Both the position numbers and the translations under genes were made by a program. Below the pieces are notes generated by a model. The model did no database searches and was not told the DNA's origin. It saw nothing but the letters and a program-made list of their open reading frames with translations. A stretch of DNA of 64,000 nucleotides, from NCBI GenBank assembly GCA_004193285.1, contig SECP01000033.1, forward strand, positions 1 through 64,000. The letters run 5' to 3'. Positions within the stretch are counted from its first letter, which is position 1; each line of letters begins with the position of its first letter. Source of the stretch: Myxococcales bacterium. Lineage in GTDB: Bacteria; Myxococcota_A; Polyangia; Polyangiales; Polyangiaceae. Shown piece after piece: positions 1-8,600 of the stretch.

Positions 1-424
1 CCCCAGCCCCCAGGATGGGTGAACGTCGCGGCGAAGCTGCAAATCTATCGCGCTGGCCAGAGCTCCGCCGAGTGAGCCGCGAGACCGCCCGCGCTTTCCG
101 GCCGCAGCCACGTGCCGGAGAGGCGGGCGCCCACCGCTCGCTGGCCACGTCCAGCGCGGCGGAGAGACCAGGGCTCGCGGGCTGCACCAACACCGCGGGG
201 CCCGCGTGGAAGCGAAAGGTGGAAGGCGGGTGGTCCGTCCCACCAAAGCTCAACCGCTCGGGTGCTGGCGGCTCCGCGTCTGTCTCCTCAGTCTTGAGCT
301 CCTCGTACGGGGATTCGGGTGGGCGGGCGTAGTCGGCGAGAGCCGGGCTCGGGGCGCCGGCGGCGGCGGCGAGGACGGCGACCCCGAAAGCCAAAGCGGA
401 AGAGCGCGGCGCGGAGGGGGTCAT
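1..424 (-). pseudogene. Secreted/outer-membrane-type protein, N-terminal part, probably frameshifted; runs off the left edge
   Basis: An ATG at 424 (minus strand) opens a reading frame that stays open to base 1. It begins with a clear signal peptide (an SSALAFGVAVLAAAAGAPS stretch, then ALADYARPPE) followed by an acidic linker and a segment reading FRFHAGPAVLVQPASPGLSA. After about residue 100 the same frame becomes Arg/Ser-rich with poor third-position GC. The protein-like reading (GARLSGTWLRPESAGGLAAH) moves to another frame, then a third (AIDLQLRRDVHP), then back (ILGAG). Three single-base losses, two of them beside G or C runs, would restore one continuous protein. It could be a decaying gene or clustered sequence errors. 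It is divergent from the activase gene. Function not recognised; an outer-membrane location is a guess from the signal peptide and beta-like pattern. Confidence 0.5.
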
Positions 425-507
425 GCGGCGTCCAACGGGGCGCGCCGCCACGGCTTACATGTGGCGGCCCGGTCGTGCGCTCCTGGAATTGCCGGCCTTT
501 TCGCCAC

Positions 508-521
508 TGACGCTCGTGTCA
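508..521. promoter_or_regulatory. Distal operator of the activase gene (TGAC-N6-GTCA palindrome)
   Basis: TGACGCTCGTGTCA is followed by CCGCAGTAAAAACGC. The same block, with two substitutions in 29 bases, lies at 8534-8562 upstream of the partner gene. It sits 66 bp from the proximal operator at 574. The regulator is unknown; the dyad form fits a dimeric HTH repressor such as TetR-type, but that is inference. Confidence 0.7.
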
Positions 522-573
522 CCGCAGTAAAAACGCCAGACGCCTTGATTCTCGCCGGTGGGTGCGGGCAGAC

Positions 574-587
574 TGACGCCCGTGTCA
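574..587. promoter_or_regulatory. Proximal operator of the activase gene (TGAC-N6-GTCA palindrome)
   Basis: TGACGCCCGTGTCA lies within a longer dyad (GACTGAC...GTCAGTC, 571-590) and is identical to the site at 8601-8614. A -35-like TTGATT at 545-550 lies 29 bases before it, so the site would cover the -10/+1 region. It ends 43 bases before the ATG at 630. Confidence 0.72.
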
Positions 588-629
588 GTCCGAGGGCCCG
601 CTCCAGGGGCTCCTTTTTCCCGGGAACCA

Positions 630-3600
630 ATGAGCATGACGGACGGTCTGGTAATCGGCATGGACGTGGGGTCGACGACGGTCAAGGCCGTGGTCATCGA
701 TCCGGACAGCAAGGAGATCCTCTGGTCTGACTACCAGCGGCATCATACCAAGCAGCCCGAGAAGGTGCTGGAGCTGCTGGAGGCAATCCTCGCAGCCTTC
801 CCGAACAACCCGTCCGAGTCCTTCCGGATGTTCGTGACCGGCTCCGGCTCCGGCCCGCTCGAGAAGCCGACCGGCGGCAAGTTCGTGCAAGAGGTGAACG
901 CGGTCACGCTGGCCGTGGAGCACAAGCACCCGGACGTGCTGAGCGTGATCGAGCTCGGCGGGCAAGACGCCAAGATCATCATGTTCAAGCGGGACTCCAA
1001 CACGGGAGCCAAGACCGCTTCGACGAGCATGAACGACAAGTGTGCGTCGGGTACCGGCGCCACGATCGACAAGTGCATGATCAAGGTCGGCGCGGAGCCG
1101 GGCTTTGCGACCTCCCTCCATTTTTCCGACGAGAAGCTGCATCACGTAGCCGCCAAGTGCGGAGTGTTCGCCGAGACGGACATCGTGAACCTCGTGAAGA
1201 CCGGCATCCCGAAGGACGAGGTGCTCAACTCGCTCGCGGACGCGATCGTGCTGCAAAACCTCAGCGTGCTCACCCGTGGCAACACGCTGAAGCCCAAGGT
1301 GCTGCTGCTCGGGGGGCCCAACACCTACCTACCGTTTTTGCAGGAGTGCTGGCGCCAGCGCATCCCGGAGACTTGGCGGGACCGCGGGTTCGATTACCCG
1401 AAGGACGTTCCGATCGAGGAGCTCATTTTCGTACCGAAGAACGCGGACCTCTACGCCGCCTTCGGGGCGGCCATCTTCGGCATCGCCGAGGGCGGGAGTG
1501 ACTGCGCCTTCAAAGGCACGGAATCCCTGCGCGACTTCATCACGAACGGGCGGCGCGCTCGTCTCGGCGAGCAAGCGGGTCCGCCGCTATCGGCGGCCGA
1601 GCAAGAGACGAAAGAGTTCGTCGAGGCCTACAAGATCCCGAAGTTCCAAAAGGCGAAGTTCGAGCCAGGTCAAGTCGTTCGCGGCGTCATCGGCTTGGAC
1701 GGCGGGTCCACGTCGTCCAAGGCGGTCGTCATCGACGAGAACGGCGAGATCCTGCTGAAGGCCTACCAGCTCTCCAAGGGTAACCCGATCCAGGACACCA
1801 AAGAGCTCTTGGCCAAGATCCAAGATGACGTGGAGAGCCAGGGCGCTACCCTCGAGGTTTTGGGCTTCGGCGCCACCGGCTACGCGGCGGACGTTCTGGA
1901 CGAGTGCGTGCTGAGCGACGTGAACATCGTCGAGACGGTCGCGCACATGATGAGCGCGGTGCACTTCTTCGGCGACGTGGACGTCATCTGCGACATCGGC
2001 GGGCAGGACATCAAGGTCCTGTTCATGAAGAACGGGGACATCCAGAACTTCAAGCTCAGCAACAGCTGCAGCGCCGGCAACGGCATGCTCTTGCAGGCGA
2101 TGGCGGACCAGTTCGGCATCCCCGTCACCGAGTACGCGGAGACGGCGTTCAAGGCCGAGCTGGCGCCGAAGTTCTCCTACGGGTGCGCGGTGTTCTTGGA
2201 TTCGGACCGCGTCAACTTCCAGAAGGAGGGCTACCAAAAGGAAGAGCTCCTCGCCGGCTTGGCCCAAGTGCTGCCGAAGAACGTGTGGCAGTACGTGGTG
2301 CAGATCCCGCGGCTCGCCTCGCTCGGCACGAAGTTCGTGCTGCAGGGCGGCACGCAATACAACCTGGCCGCAGTCAAAGCCCAGGTGGACTACATCAAGC
2401 AGCGCGTGCCCGGCGCGCAGGTGTTCGTGCACCCGCACACGGGTGAAGCCGGCGCGATCGGCGCCGCCATCGAGACGCTGCGCCGCTACAAGCGCAGCGG
2501 CAAGACGCGCTTCATCGGCGTGAAGGCGGCGCTCGCCCTCGAGTACACGACGAAGAACGACGTCGAGACGGTGTGCCACTTCTGTCCGAACGAGTGCAAG
2601 CGCACCTTCATCGACACCAAGCGCCAAGACGGCAGCACCAGCCGCTACATCTCCGGCTTCAGCTGCGAGAAGGGCACCGTGGAGAGCAAGGAAGCGATGC
2701 TCTCGCTGATGGCCGAGCGCAAGCAGACGGCCGCGGAGTTCCCCAACCTCGTGACGTACGAGGCGGAGCGCGCCTTCGTTCATCAGTATGACCAAGCAGC
2801 GCTGCCGGAGGCGGGCTCGCCCGTGAAGGACGTGGTCGTGACCAAGGGCTTGTTCCGCATCAAGCGCGAGGAGATCACGCGGCCGTTCAAGCGCTCCAGC
2901 GAAGACGCGATGAAACGCCGCAAGGCGCTACGCGTCGGCATCCCGCGCGTCCTCAACATCTATTCCACCGCGCCCTTCATCCGCACGTACTTCGAGACCC
3001 TGGGATTCGGCAAATCCAACGTCGTGTTCAGCGACCCGATGACCGAGGAGATGTGGGTGGAGGGCGGTAAGTACGGCTCCATCGATCCGTGCTTCCCGAG
3101 CAAGGGCGCGCAGGCTCACATCCACAACCTGCTTTTCCACAAGCACGAGCCGGAGCGCAAACGGCCGCTCAACTACATTTTCTTCCCGATTCTCACCCAC
3201 GTGAACAACTTCGTGGAGGACACGCAGGACAACACGTCTTGCCCGATCGTGGCCGGTACTCCGGACGTCATGAAGGCGGCCTTCACCAAAGAGGTCGACT
3301 TCTTCAAGGAGCGCGGTATCGATTACCTCGCGCCCGCGCTCTCCTTCGCGGAGCCGATCTTGCTCGCTCAGCGCATGTTCGAGACCTTCGGGGAGCGGCT
3401 CGACATCACGGTCGACGAGAACGACCACGCGTGCCGCGAGGGTTTGAAGGCGCTCAAGGCCTTCGAGCTGGATCTGCAGGACAAGGGCCGCGCCATCTTG
3501 GAGACGGTCGAGGCCGAAGATCGCATCGCCATCTTGGTGCTGAATCGCCCGTATCACGCCGATCCGGGGCTGAATCACGGCATTCCGGACGAGTTTCAGG

Positions 3601-4286
3601 TCCTGGGCTACCCCATCCTCAGCATTCGCTCCATCCCCAAGGATCGCGAGTACCTCGACCGCTACTTCAAGGAAGAGCTGCAGAACGGCACCATCACGAC
3701 GCCGCTCTCCATCAACCATGTTTGGCCGGAGAACTACTCGGCCAACAGCTCTCAGAAGGTGTGGGCAGCCAACTTCGCGGCGCATCACCCGAACGTCGCG
3801 GTGCTGGACCTCTCGAGCTTCAAGTGCGGGCACGACGCGCCGACGTACGGCATGATCGACGCCATCTTGCAGACTTCCAAGACTCCGGCCGCCGCGCTAC
3901 ACGATCTGGACGCCAACAAACCAGGCGGCTCGATCAAGATCCGCGTGAAGACCTACGCTCATTCGCTGCGCTTGCAGCAAGAGCGGTTGGAGGACCAAGC
4001 GGGCAAGAAGCGCTCGCTGGCGGAAACGGTGGATCGCAAGCGGCTGGAGCTGCTGCAGCTCAAGCAGCAGCAGCTCATGGGGCTGAAGCGCGCGGACGAC
4101 GCGCTCGATCGCGCGATCCAGGAGACCTCCGAGCGCATCATGGGCTACGAGGTGCGTCGGCAGGCAGAGGTGGAGCTGCCCAAGGGCACCGTGCGGCTCG
4201 GCCGCAAAGCGGCGGATGGCACCATCGTTCCGATCGCGGAGGGCGCCGCCCCCGCCGCTACGGACGCGGTAACCGCCGCGGAGTAA
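630..4286 (+). CDS. Giant acyl-CoA dehydratase activase-like ATPase (two BadF/BadG ATPase domains plus DUF2229 region)
   Basis: 1218 residues. Two ASKHA ATPase domains of the 2-hydroxyacyl-CoA dehydratase activase family lie in tandem: phosphate loops at about 10-17 (MDVGSTT) and 355-363 (GLDGGSTSS). Each has the two family cluster cysteines: C138 (KCASGTG) and C177 in the first, C480 (SCSAGNG) and C519 in the second. Family activases use such Cys pairs to hold one [4Fe-4S] cluster between two subunits, so this looks like an intramolecular dimer. A Cys set follows (C649, C652, C656, C679) and then a DUF2229/COG3580-type region with C821, C871 and C1066. The tail (about 1110-1180) is a charged coiled coil. 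Expected role: ATP-driven electron injection into a partner iron-sulfur reductase; substrate unknown. The ATG at 630 was chosen because it follows the operators and begins the conserved domain; an ATG at 636 is an alternative. Confidence 0.88.
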   Translation: MSMTDGLVIGMDVGSTTVKAVVIDPDSKEILWSDYQRHHTKQPEKVLELLEAILAAFPNNPSESFRMFVTGSGSGPLEKPTGGKFVQEVNAVTLAVEHKHPDVLSVIELGGQDAKIIMFKRDSNTGAKTASTSMNDKCASGTGATIDKCMIKVGAEPGFATSLHFSDEKLHHVAAKCGVFAETDIVNLVKTGIPKDEVLNSLADAIVLQNLSVLTRGNTLKPKVLLLGGPNTYLPFLQECWRQRIPETWRDRGFDYPKDVPIEELIFVPKNADLYAAFGAAIFGIAEGGSDCAFKGTESLRDFITNGRRARLGEQAGPPLSAAEQETKEFVEAYKIPKFQKAKFEPGQVVRGVIGLDGGSTSSKAVVIDENGEILLKAYQLSKGNPIQDTKELLAKIQDDVESQGATLEVLGFGATGYAADVLDECVLSDVNIVETVAHMMSAVHFFGDVDVICDIGGQDIKVLFMKNGDIQNFKLSNSCSAGNGMLLQAMADQFGIPVTEYAETAFKAELAPKFSYGCAVFLDSDRVNFQKEGYQKEELLAGLAQVLPKNVWQYVVQIPRLASLGTKFVLQGGTQYNLAAVKAQVDYIKQRVPGAQVFVHPHTGEAGAIGAAIETLRRYKRSGKTRFIGVKAALALEYTTKNDVETVCHFCPNECKRTFIDTKRQDGSTSRYISGFSCEKGTVESKEAMLSLMAERKQTAAEFPNLVTYEAERAFVHQYDQAALPEAGSPVKDVVVTKGLFRIKREEITRPFKRSSEDAMKRRKALRVGIPRVLNIYSTAPFIRTYFETLGFGKSNVVFSDPMTEEMWVEGGKYGSIDPCFPSKGAQAHIHNLLFHKHEPERKRPLNYIFFPILTHVNNFVEDTQDNTSCPIVAGTPDVMKAAFTKEVDFFKERGIDYLAPALSFAEPILLAQRMFETFGERLDITVDENDHACREGLKALKAFELDLQDKGRAILETVEAEDRIAILVLNRPYHADPGLNHGIPDEFQVLGYPILSIRSIPKDREYLDRYFKEELQNGTITTPLSINHVWPENYSANSSQKVWAANFAAHHPNVAVLDLSSFKCGHDAPTYGMIDAILQTSKTPAAALHDLDANKPGGSIKIRVKTYAHSLRLQQERLEDQAGKKRSLAETVDRKRLELLQLKQQQLMGLKRADDALDRAIQETSERIMGYEVRRQAEVELPKGTVRLGRKAADGTIVPIAEGAAPAATDAVTAAE

Positions 4287-4323
4287 TCGGCAGCGGCCCA
4301 AGCGGCGACTTCGGTGCCGCAGG

Positions 4324-4357
4324 AAGAGCCCGGTCTTTGGCCGGGCTCTTTCGTTTT
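4324..4357 (+). terminator. Rho-independent terminator of the activase gene
   Basis: A perfect 10-bp stem, AAGAGCCCGG (4324-4333) and CCGGGCTCTT (4341-4350), with a 7-base loop, is followed by TCGTTTTG. It lies 37 bases after the stop codon and before the convergent ybaK-like gene. Confidence 0.9.
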
Positions 4358-4377
4358 GTGTGCGACGAGTGCCGAGC

Positions 4378-4857
4378 CTAAATCGCGACGTCCACCGGCT
4401 TCGGTGAAAGCACCCGCGCTAGGTCTGCGGCCGCGATGGAGACGAGGAAGCCGCGCGCGCCGCCGTTGATGTAGATGCGAGGCAGCGCCAAGATCGAGCG
4501 CTCCACGTAGATGGGCATGGCGCGCTTCAAGCCGAAAGGGGAGGTGCCGCCAACCTGGTAGCCAGAGTGGCGATCCGCTACCTCCGGCGCGCAGGGAGAG
4601 ACGCTCTTCTTCTCCAGCGCGCGGGCCAGGTTCTTGGCCGAGACCTCCTTGTCACCATGCATCAGGATGCAAAGCGGCTGCTTGCGCTCGTCCTCGAAGA
4701 TGAGGGTCTTGATCACCAAGTGCTCGTCCACCCCCAAGTGCTCGGCGGACGCGCGGGTTCCTCCGCGCGGCTCCCAAGTGTAGAGGTGCGGCTCGAACGT
4801 CACCTGGTGCTGGCGCAGCACGCGGACAGCCATGGTGACGGGGTGCGGAGTGGCCAA
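4378..4857 (-). CDS. ybaK: YbaK/EbsC-family Cys-tRNA(Pro) deacylase
   Basis: 159 residues, the usual size for the YbaK single-domain fold. Characteristic pieces are visible: VIKTLIF near 48, the lysine in KEVSAKNLARAL, GYQVGGTSPFGLK near 99, and ININGGARGF-like IYINGGARG near 127. Family members hydrolyse cysteine mischarged onto tRNA(Pro), acting in the cytoplasm beside prolyl-tRNA synthetase. The chosen start is TTG at 4857 because AGAGG stands 8 bases upstream; an ATG at 4833 is possible but has no ribosome site. It follows the esterase gene by 22 bases on the same strand, so it is probably co-transcribed, though a functional link is not obvious. Confidence 0.88.
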   Translation of the reverse strand: MATPHPVTMAVRVLRQHQVTFEPHLYTWEPRGGTRASAEHLGVDEHLVIKTLIFEDERKQPLCILMHGDKEVSAKNLARALEKKSVSPCAPEVADRHSGYQVGGTSPFGLKRAMPIYVERSILALPRIYINGGARGFLVSIAAADLARVLSPKPVDVAI

Positions 4858-4879
4858 TCGATGCGCCTCTTTCCGCGGT

Positions 4880-6106
4880 TTACCACCCCAGCCAGCCCTT
4901 CAAAAGCGGCGCGAGGTGCTCGGCCATTTTCGCGTGGGTCGCGGCCGTCGGATGCCAGTCCTCGCCGAACGGCGGCGCCTGCGGCTCGAAGAACACGACT
5001 CGGATGTTGCCGTCACCCGCCTTCGCTCGCGCGTCCACCGCGGCTAGCACGTCCGCGCGCGCGCGGCTCCACGGGGCCTCCCCCGGCGGGGGCGCGTCGC
5101 TCAGCATCGGACCCAGCGCCGCCACGAGGAGCGCCTGCGGGTAGTAGCCACGCAGCCGCGCCAGAAACTCCGAGTAGCGACGGATGAACTCGGCCCGGTC
5201 TACCCCGGGCGTGCTGAAGTCATTCGTCCCCACGTTGATGATGACGGCGTCCGGCACGTACTGCGCCGGCTCCCACCGGCTCGCGGTGGAGTCGTCGGGC
5301 ACACTGGTAGAGTACAGCTCGGGTAGGAGCTGCCCTTGCACTCCGTCGTAGTTTCGCGACATGCCGCGGCCGGAATAGGCGACCGCCGAGTAGCTGGCTC
5401 CCAAACGGGCGGCCGTGAGCGCGCCATAGGCCCGGTGCCCGTTGGAGCGCAAAGAGGTGTAGTGCTCGTCTTGTGGGCTCAGAGTCTCGAGCTCGTTGCC
5501 GTAGCCGCACGTGATGGAATCCCCTACGAACTCGAGGCGCCGGTCCGGGAGCGCGACCGGCAGAAGCCGCGAGCCGTGCAGCACGAAACCCAGCACCTGA
5601 GCGTGGCCGGCACCGGCGAAGCCGGCAGGCGAAGCTTCTCCCCGCTTGAATAGCTCCACGGTGTGCTCGCCCTCGGGCAAGCCGGAGCAGAGGTCGTACC
5701 GCTTTCGTGCCGGCGACACCTCGAGCAGCCGAGGCGCGCCGCCGTCCACCGACACGTCGTAGTAGTTGGTGGTCTGCGGAGCTCCGCCCCCGAAGTCTTT
5801 CAGCAGCAGCTCGAGGCCGCGGCCAACGAAGCGCACGTGGACCGCGGCGCCTACGAAACCAAGGCGAGGCCCGCCCGGCGCGGTGCAGTCCACCCGGCCC
5901 GTGTAGCTGACGAGGGGCGAGCGTGGTGGCACTCGCCACGTTCCGTCCGGCTGCGCCTCGAGCTCGCCGTGGCCGGAGCTACACACACCGCTCTCATGTT
6001 GACGACTGGGCGCGCTGGCCGACCCCGCGCTCGGCAGAGGCCCTCCGCAACCGCCGAGCACCGGCGCCCCTAGCAACATGCCCCAAGAAGCGAGCGCGCG
6101 CGCCAT
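4880..6106 (-). CDS. SGNH-hydrolase lipoprotein, CE2-type carbohydrate esterase
   Basis: About 408 residues. A short lipoprotein signal with lipobox LGGC is followed by a low-complexity linker. A beta-rich jelly-roll domain (about 50-175) precedes an SGNH hydrolase domain containing GDSITCGYGNE (nucleophile Ser), NVGTNDFS (oxyanion Asn) and a C-terminal DWHP dyad (Asp/His). This order, beta domain then SGNH, is that of family CE2 esterases that deacetylate plant or microbial polysaccharides. It would act on the cell surface or in the periplasm. The ATG at 6106 overlaps the MarR stop (TGATG arrangement), with a GTG one codon earlier, so the pair is translationally coupled. This makes the esterase a likely target or co-product of the MarR regulator. 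Confidence 0.85.
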   Translation of the reverse strand: MARALASWGMLLGAPVLGGCGGPLPSAGSASAPSRQHESGVCSSGHGELEAQPDGTWRVPPRSPLVSYTGRVDCTAPGGPRLGFVGAAVHVRFVGRGLELLLKDFGGGAPQTTNYYDVSVDGGAPRLLEVSPARKRYDLCSGLPEGEHTVELFKRGEASPAGFAGAGHAQVLGFVLHGSRLLPVALPDRRLEFVGDSITCGYGNELETLSPQDEHYTSLRSNGHRAYGALTAARLGASYSAVAYSGRGMSRNYDGVQGQLLPELYSTSVPDDSTASRWEPAQYVPDAVIINVGTNDFSTPGVDRAEFIRRYSEFLARLRGYYPQALLVAALGPMLSDAPPPGEAPWSRARADVLAAVDARAKAGDGNIRVVFFEPQAPPFGEDWHPTAATHAKMAEHLAPLLKGWLGW

Positions 6107-6609
6107 CACGACTGCGCCTCCCCGCTCGGGACGCGCCGCGCCTTCACGGCGTCGGCTCCTCCGAGCTCTCGCAGCAGCTCACGGAGGCCCGCGCCGAGCG
6201 CGGAAGCGCGACGCTCGCCCAGCCTACGGAGTAGCCGCCGATCCAACCGGTCTCGAACGCGCCGAGCGGTGACCACGGCCTCGTGCCCGCGCTCGGACAG
6301 CCGCACGAGCCTCACGCGCGCGTCCCCCCCCGGCTGCCTCTCCAAGTAACCGCTGCGCGTCAGCTCTGCGACCGTCTTCGACACCGCCTGCTGCGATACG
6401 CCGAGCAGCTTGGAGAGCTCCCCCACGCTGTGCGGCTCGCGCAGCAGGTGCTGAATCAGGTAGCCGTGGGACTCGCGCAGGTCCCCGAAACCAGCGCGGC
6501 TCATCTCCCCGAGCACCCACTGGTTGGAGAAAACGCCAACGAAGTGCGCCAGGTGCGAGACCGAGAGCTGGTCGAGATCCACGGGGGAAGAAGGAGCGCG
6601 CGGCCGCAC
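6106..6609 (-). CDS. MarR-family transcriptional regulator
   Basis: About 167 residues with the winged-helix core of MarR proteins: helices around SVGELSKLLGVSQQAVSKTVAEL (written in two parts: SVGELSKLLGVS, QQAVSKTVAEL), then the wing GDARVRLVRLSERG and a C-terminal dimerisation helix. The GTG at 6609 is preferred because AGG lies 8 bases upstream; GTG at 6615 is also possible. It is divergent from a SnoaL-like gene and overlaps the esterase downstream. A perfect palindrome at 6624-6645 covers the whole divergent spacer, so autorepression plus control of the SnoaL-like gene is the natural reading. Ligand unknown. Confidence 0.85.
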   Translation of the reverse strand: MRPRAPSSPVDLDQLSVSHLAHFVGVFSNQWVLGEMSRAGFGDLRESHGYLIQHLLREPHSVGELSKLLGVSQQAVSKTVAELTRSGYLERQPGGDARVRLVRLSERGHEAVVTARRVRDRLDRRLLRRLGERRASALGAGLRELLRELGGADAVKARRVPSGEAQS

Positions 6610-6645
6610 TTGCACAACCTACATTGCACAACTATGGTTGTGCAA
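6610..6645. promoter_or_regulatory. Probable MarR operator: perfect palindrome plus a third half-site
   Basis: TTGCACAAC (6624-6632) and GTTGTGCAA (6637-6645) form a perfect 9-bp-arm dyad with a 4-base spacer. A third copy of TTGCACAAC lies at 6610-6618, 14 bp earlier in direct orientation. The array reaches into the 5' ends of both divergent genes. Confidence 0.82.
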
Positions 6646-7055
6646 TGACTCGCGACTCGGACCACCCTCACCTCGCCCACGTACGCCGCTACTTCGAGGC
6701 CATCGAGCAGGGGGCCGCGGAGGATGTGCTGGCGAGCTTCTTCACCGCGAACGTCCGGCAGCACGAGTTTCCGAATCGCCTCGTCGAGCGCGGCGCCGCC
6801 CGCACCCTCGCCGATATGCTGGAGGGCAATCGCCGCGGGCAGCAGGTGGTGACTCACCAGCGCTACGTCATCGACAATGCCCTCGTGGACGGGGATCGGC
6901 TCGCGCTCGAGCTGCGGTGGAGCGCCGAGCTCAAGGTCCCCCTCGGCAAGCTCGCCATCGGCGACCGCCTCTCCGCCAACTGCGGAGTCTTCTTCCGCTT
7001 CGAGGACGGGCGGATCTCGGAGCAGCACAACTTCGACTGCTTCGAGCCATTCTGA
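6645..7055 (+). CDS. SnoaL-like/NTF2-fold polyketide-cyclase-family protein
   Basis: About 136 residues, typical for the SnoaL-like alpha+beta cone fold. Recognisable traits are the N-terminal helix VRRYFEAIEQGAAEDVLASF, the paired strands around VVTHQRYVIDNALVDGDRLALE (in parts: VVTHQRYVID, GDRLALELRW) and the C-terminal strand DGRISEQHNFDCFEPF. Members bind small hydrophobic ligands; some isomerise or hydrolyse steroids and polyketides, many have no known activity. The ATG at 6645 is the first ATG in frame, and its A is the last base of the operator palindrome, so there is no room for a normal ribosome site unless transcription starts far upstream or the message is leaderless. It is presumably controlled by the divergent MarR protein. 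Confidence 0.75.
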   Translation: MTRDSDHPHLAHVRRYFEAIEQGAAEDVLASFFTANVRQHEFPNRLVERGAARTLADMLEGNRRGQQVVTHQRYVIDNALVDGDRLALELRWSAELKVPLGKLAIGDRLSANCGVFFRFEDGRISEQHNFDCFEPF

Positions 7056-7090
7056 GCGGTGGGGAGCCGCTCGCGGCGACCCTCTTCCGC

Positions 7091-8440
7091 TCAGATGCCG
7101 AGGTTCACGCGAGGCTTGGAGGTGGGCTGAGCAGGAGCGGTGGGCGGAGGCGCTGACCTCGGCCTTTCCGCCGGCGGCGCGACGCGCGGTTTGTTGCTCG
7201 GAGCGCGCGCTGCGGCGCCGTTGGACGAGGGCGGCGCGCTCACGACGGCGGCGGCGCTGGGCGGTGCGGAAGGCATGGTGGCGGGCTCGGCGCTGGGCGG
7301 TGGAAGGGGCGTCGCCGGCGAGGGGGCCGTCGACGTCCGGACCGGCTCACTCGCGCTCGAGCTCGGGCTTTCGTCGGGGCCGCGCAGCGCGAGCAGCGCG
7401 CCGAGCCCAAGCACCAGCAGGGCGCCAACCGCGACCGCGATCCACGGCGCGGAAGACCTCTTGAGTGAATCGTGAGGGCGAGAGGAAGACACGCTGAGCT
7501 GCGCGGTCGTCGACGCGAACGGCAAGGAGGCTGCGGGTACCGCGGTGGGCCCCGGCGTCGCCTGCGCCGCGATGGTCGCGGGAGCCTGCCCTGCGCAAAG
7601 GCCGCGCAGCTCCTGGGCCGCTTGCTTGGCAGTAGCGAATCGGAGATTGAGGTCACGGGCGCACGCGCGCGCGAACCACGCATCGAAGCCGGGCGGCACC
7701 GGGCCGAGCAGGGAGGGAACCGGCATTTCACGCGCGCAAATCGCGAGCAGGAGCGCGCCCAGGGTCTCGGCGTCGAACGGCTTCACCCCGACCAGGCACT
7801 CGCAAGCAATGACGCCCATCGCCCACACGTCCGTGCGATGGTCGACGCTCTTGGCGCCCTCCGCCTGCTCGGGGCTCATGTAGTAGGGCGTGCCGAGCAC
7901 GGAGCCAGTGCGGGTCGCGCTCGAGACGGTGGCGAGGCCGTGGCTCTGCGACTTCGCGATGCCGAAGTCGAGCACCTTCGCGATCTCTTCCTCGTCGTTG
8001 CGAACGAGGAAGACGTTGTCCGGCTTCAAGTCCCGGTGAACCACGCCGGCCTCGTGGGCCTTGGTCATGGCCCGCGCGATTTGCGTCAGCACACGCGAGG
8101 TCTCCTCCGGTGACAGCCGCCCCAGCCGCTCGAGCCGGCTCGCCAGGGATTCGCCTTCCAGCAGCTCCATGACGATGAAAGGCACGCCGCTGTCCACGCC
8201 ATGATCGAGGATCTGCACCACGTGCGGGCTACGGAGGGAGGCCGCCGCCTGCGCCTCGCGCAGGAACCGACCGAGCGCCTCCGGGTTGCCGGCGATCTCC
8301 GCGTCGATGAGCTTGATCGCAACCGGCGAGCGGAGCGTCAGGTGCTGCGCGAGCCACACCGAGCCCATGCCGCCCCTCCCGAGCTCGCGCTCGAGCCGGT
8401 ATTTGCCTGACAAGACCTGCTGGGGAGCCCCAACCGACAT
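7091..8440 (-). CDS. Membrane-anchored Ser/Thr protein kinase (Hanks type)
   Basis: About 449 residues. The N-terminal kinase domain has the Gly loop GRGGMG (about 21-26), the ATP lysine in VAIKLID, the catalytic loop HRDLKPDN (about 133), DFGIAK and an activation-segment APE-like SPEQAEG. A single membrane helix at about 330-352 (IAVAVGALLVLGLGALLAL) is followed by a Pro/Ala/Ser-rich extracytoplasmic tail ending in VNLGI. It would phosphorylate cytoplasmic proteins in response to an unknown outer cue. The ATG at 8440 was chosen because the kinase fold begins a few residues later. The promoter region is shared with the divergent dehydratase-like gene, so the operators at 8534-8614 could also affect the kinase. 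Confidence 0.9.
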   Translation of the reverse strand: MSVGAPQQVLSGKYRLERELGRGGMGSVWLAQHLTLRSPVAIKLIDAEIAGNPEALGRFLREAQAAASLRSPHVVQILDHGVDSGVPFIVMELLEGESLASRLERLGRLSPEETSRVLTQIARAMTKAHEAGVVHRDLKPDNVFLVRNDEEEIAKVLDFGIAKSQSHGLATVSSATRTGSVLGTPYYMSPEQAEGAKSVDHRTDVWAMGVIACECLVGVKPFDAETLGALLLAICAREMPVPSLLGPVPPGFDAWFARACARDLNLRFATAKQAAQELRGLCAGQAPATIAAQATPGPTAVPAASLPFASTTAQLSVSSSRPHDSLKRSSAPWIAVAVGALLVLGLGALLALRGPDESPSSSASEPVRTSTAPSPATPLPPPSAEPATMPSAPPSAAAVVSAPPSSNGAAARAPSNKPRVAPPAERPRSAPPPTAPAQPTSKPRVNLGI

Positions 8441-8533
8441 TGGCCGGTCAGGATACCGTGCCGGAGGGTCCTCGCGGGGTCCTCGAGACCGTCGCGGCGA
8501 TTTTGCCCCGTTCTGCGCCGGCCGAAACCTGAC

Positions 8534-8547
8534 TGACGTTCGTGTCA
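8534..8547. promoter_or_regulatory. Distal operator of the dehydratase-like gene
   Basis: TGACGTTCGTGTCA is followed by CCGCAGAAAAAACGC, nearly identical to the block at 508-536. It lies 67 bp from the proximal operator at 8601, against 66 bp in the other copy. Confidence 0.7.
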
Positions 8548-8600
8548 CCGCAGAAAAAACGCGGCCGCGCTTGCTTTTCCGCCCTGCCCTCGGGCTACAC

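Noticed and set aside
15..730. Several plus-strand open frames over the first 730 bases
   Set aside because: They are Arg-rich shadows of the minus-strand secreted protein or overlap the operators; none resembles a protein.
1587..2795. 402-residue antisense frame inside the activase
   Set aside because: Length alone is not evidence at this GC content; the composition is that of a mirrored coding frame.
585..4301. Long antisense frames across the activase gene
   Set aside because: High-GC shadows rich in Leu/Arg/His/Val, with no domains. The sense strand has clear domain structure throughout.
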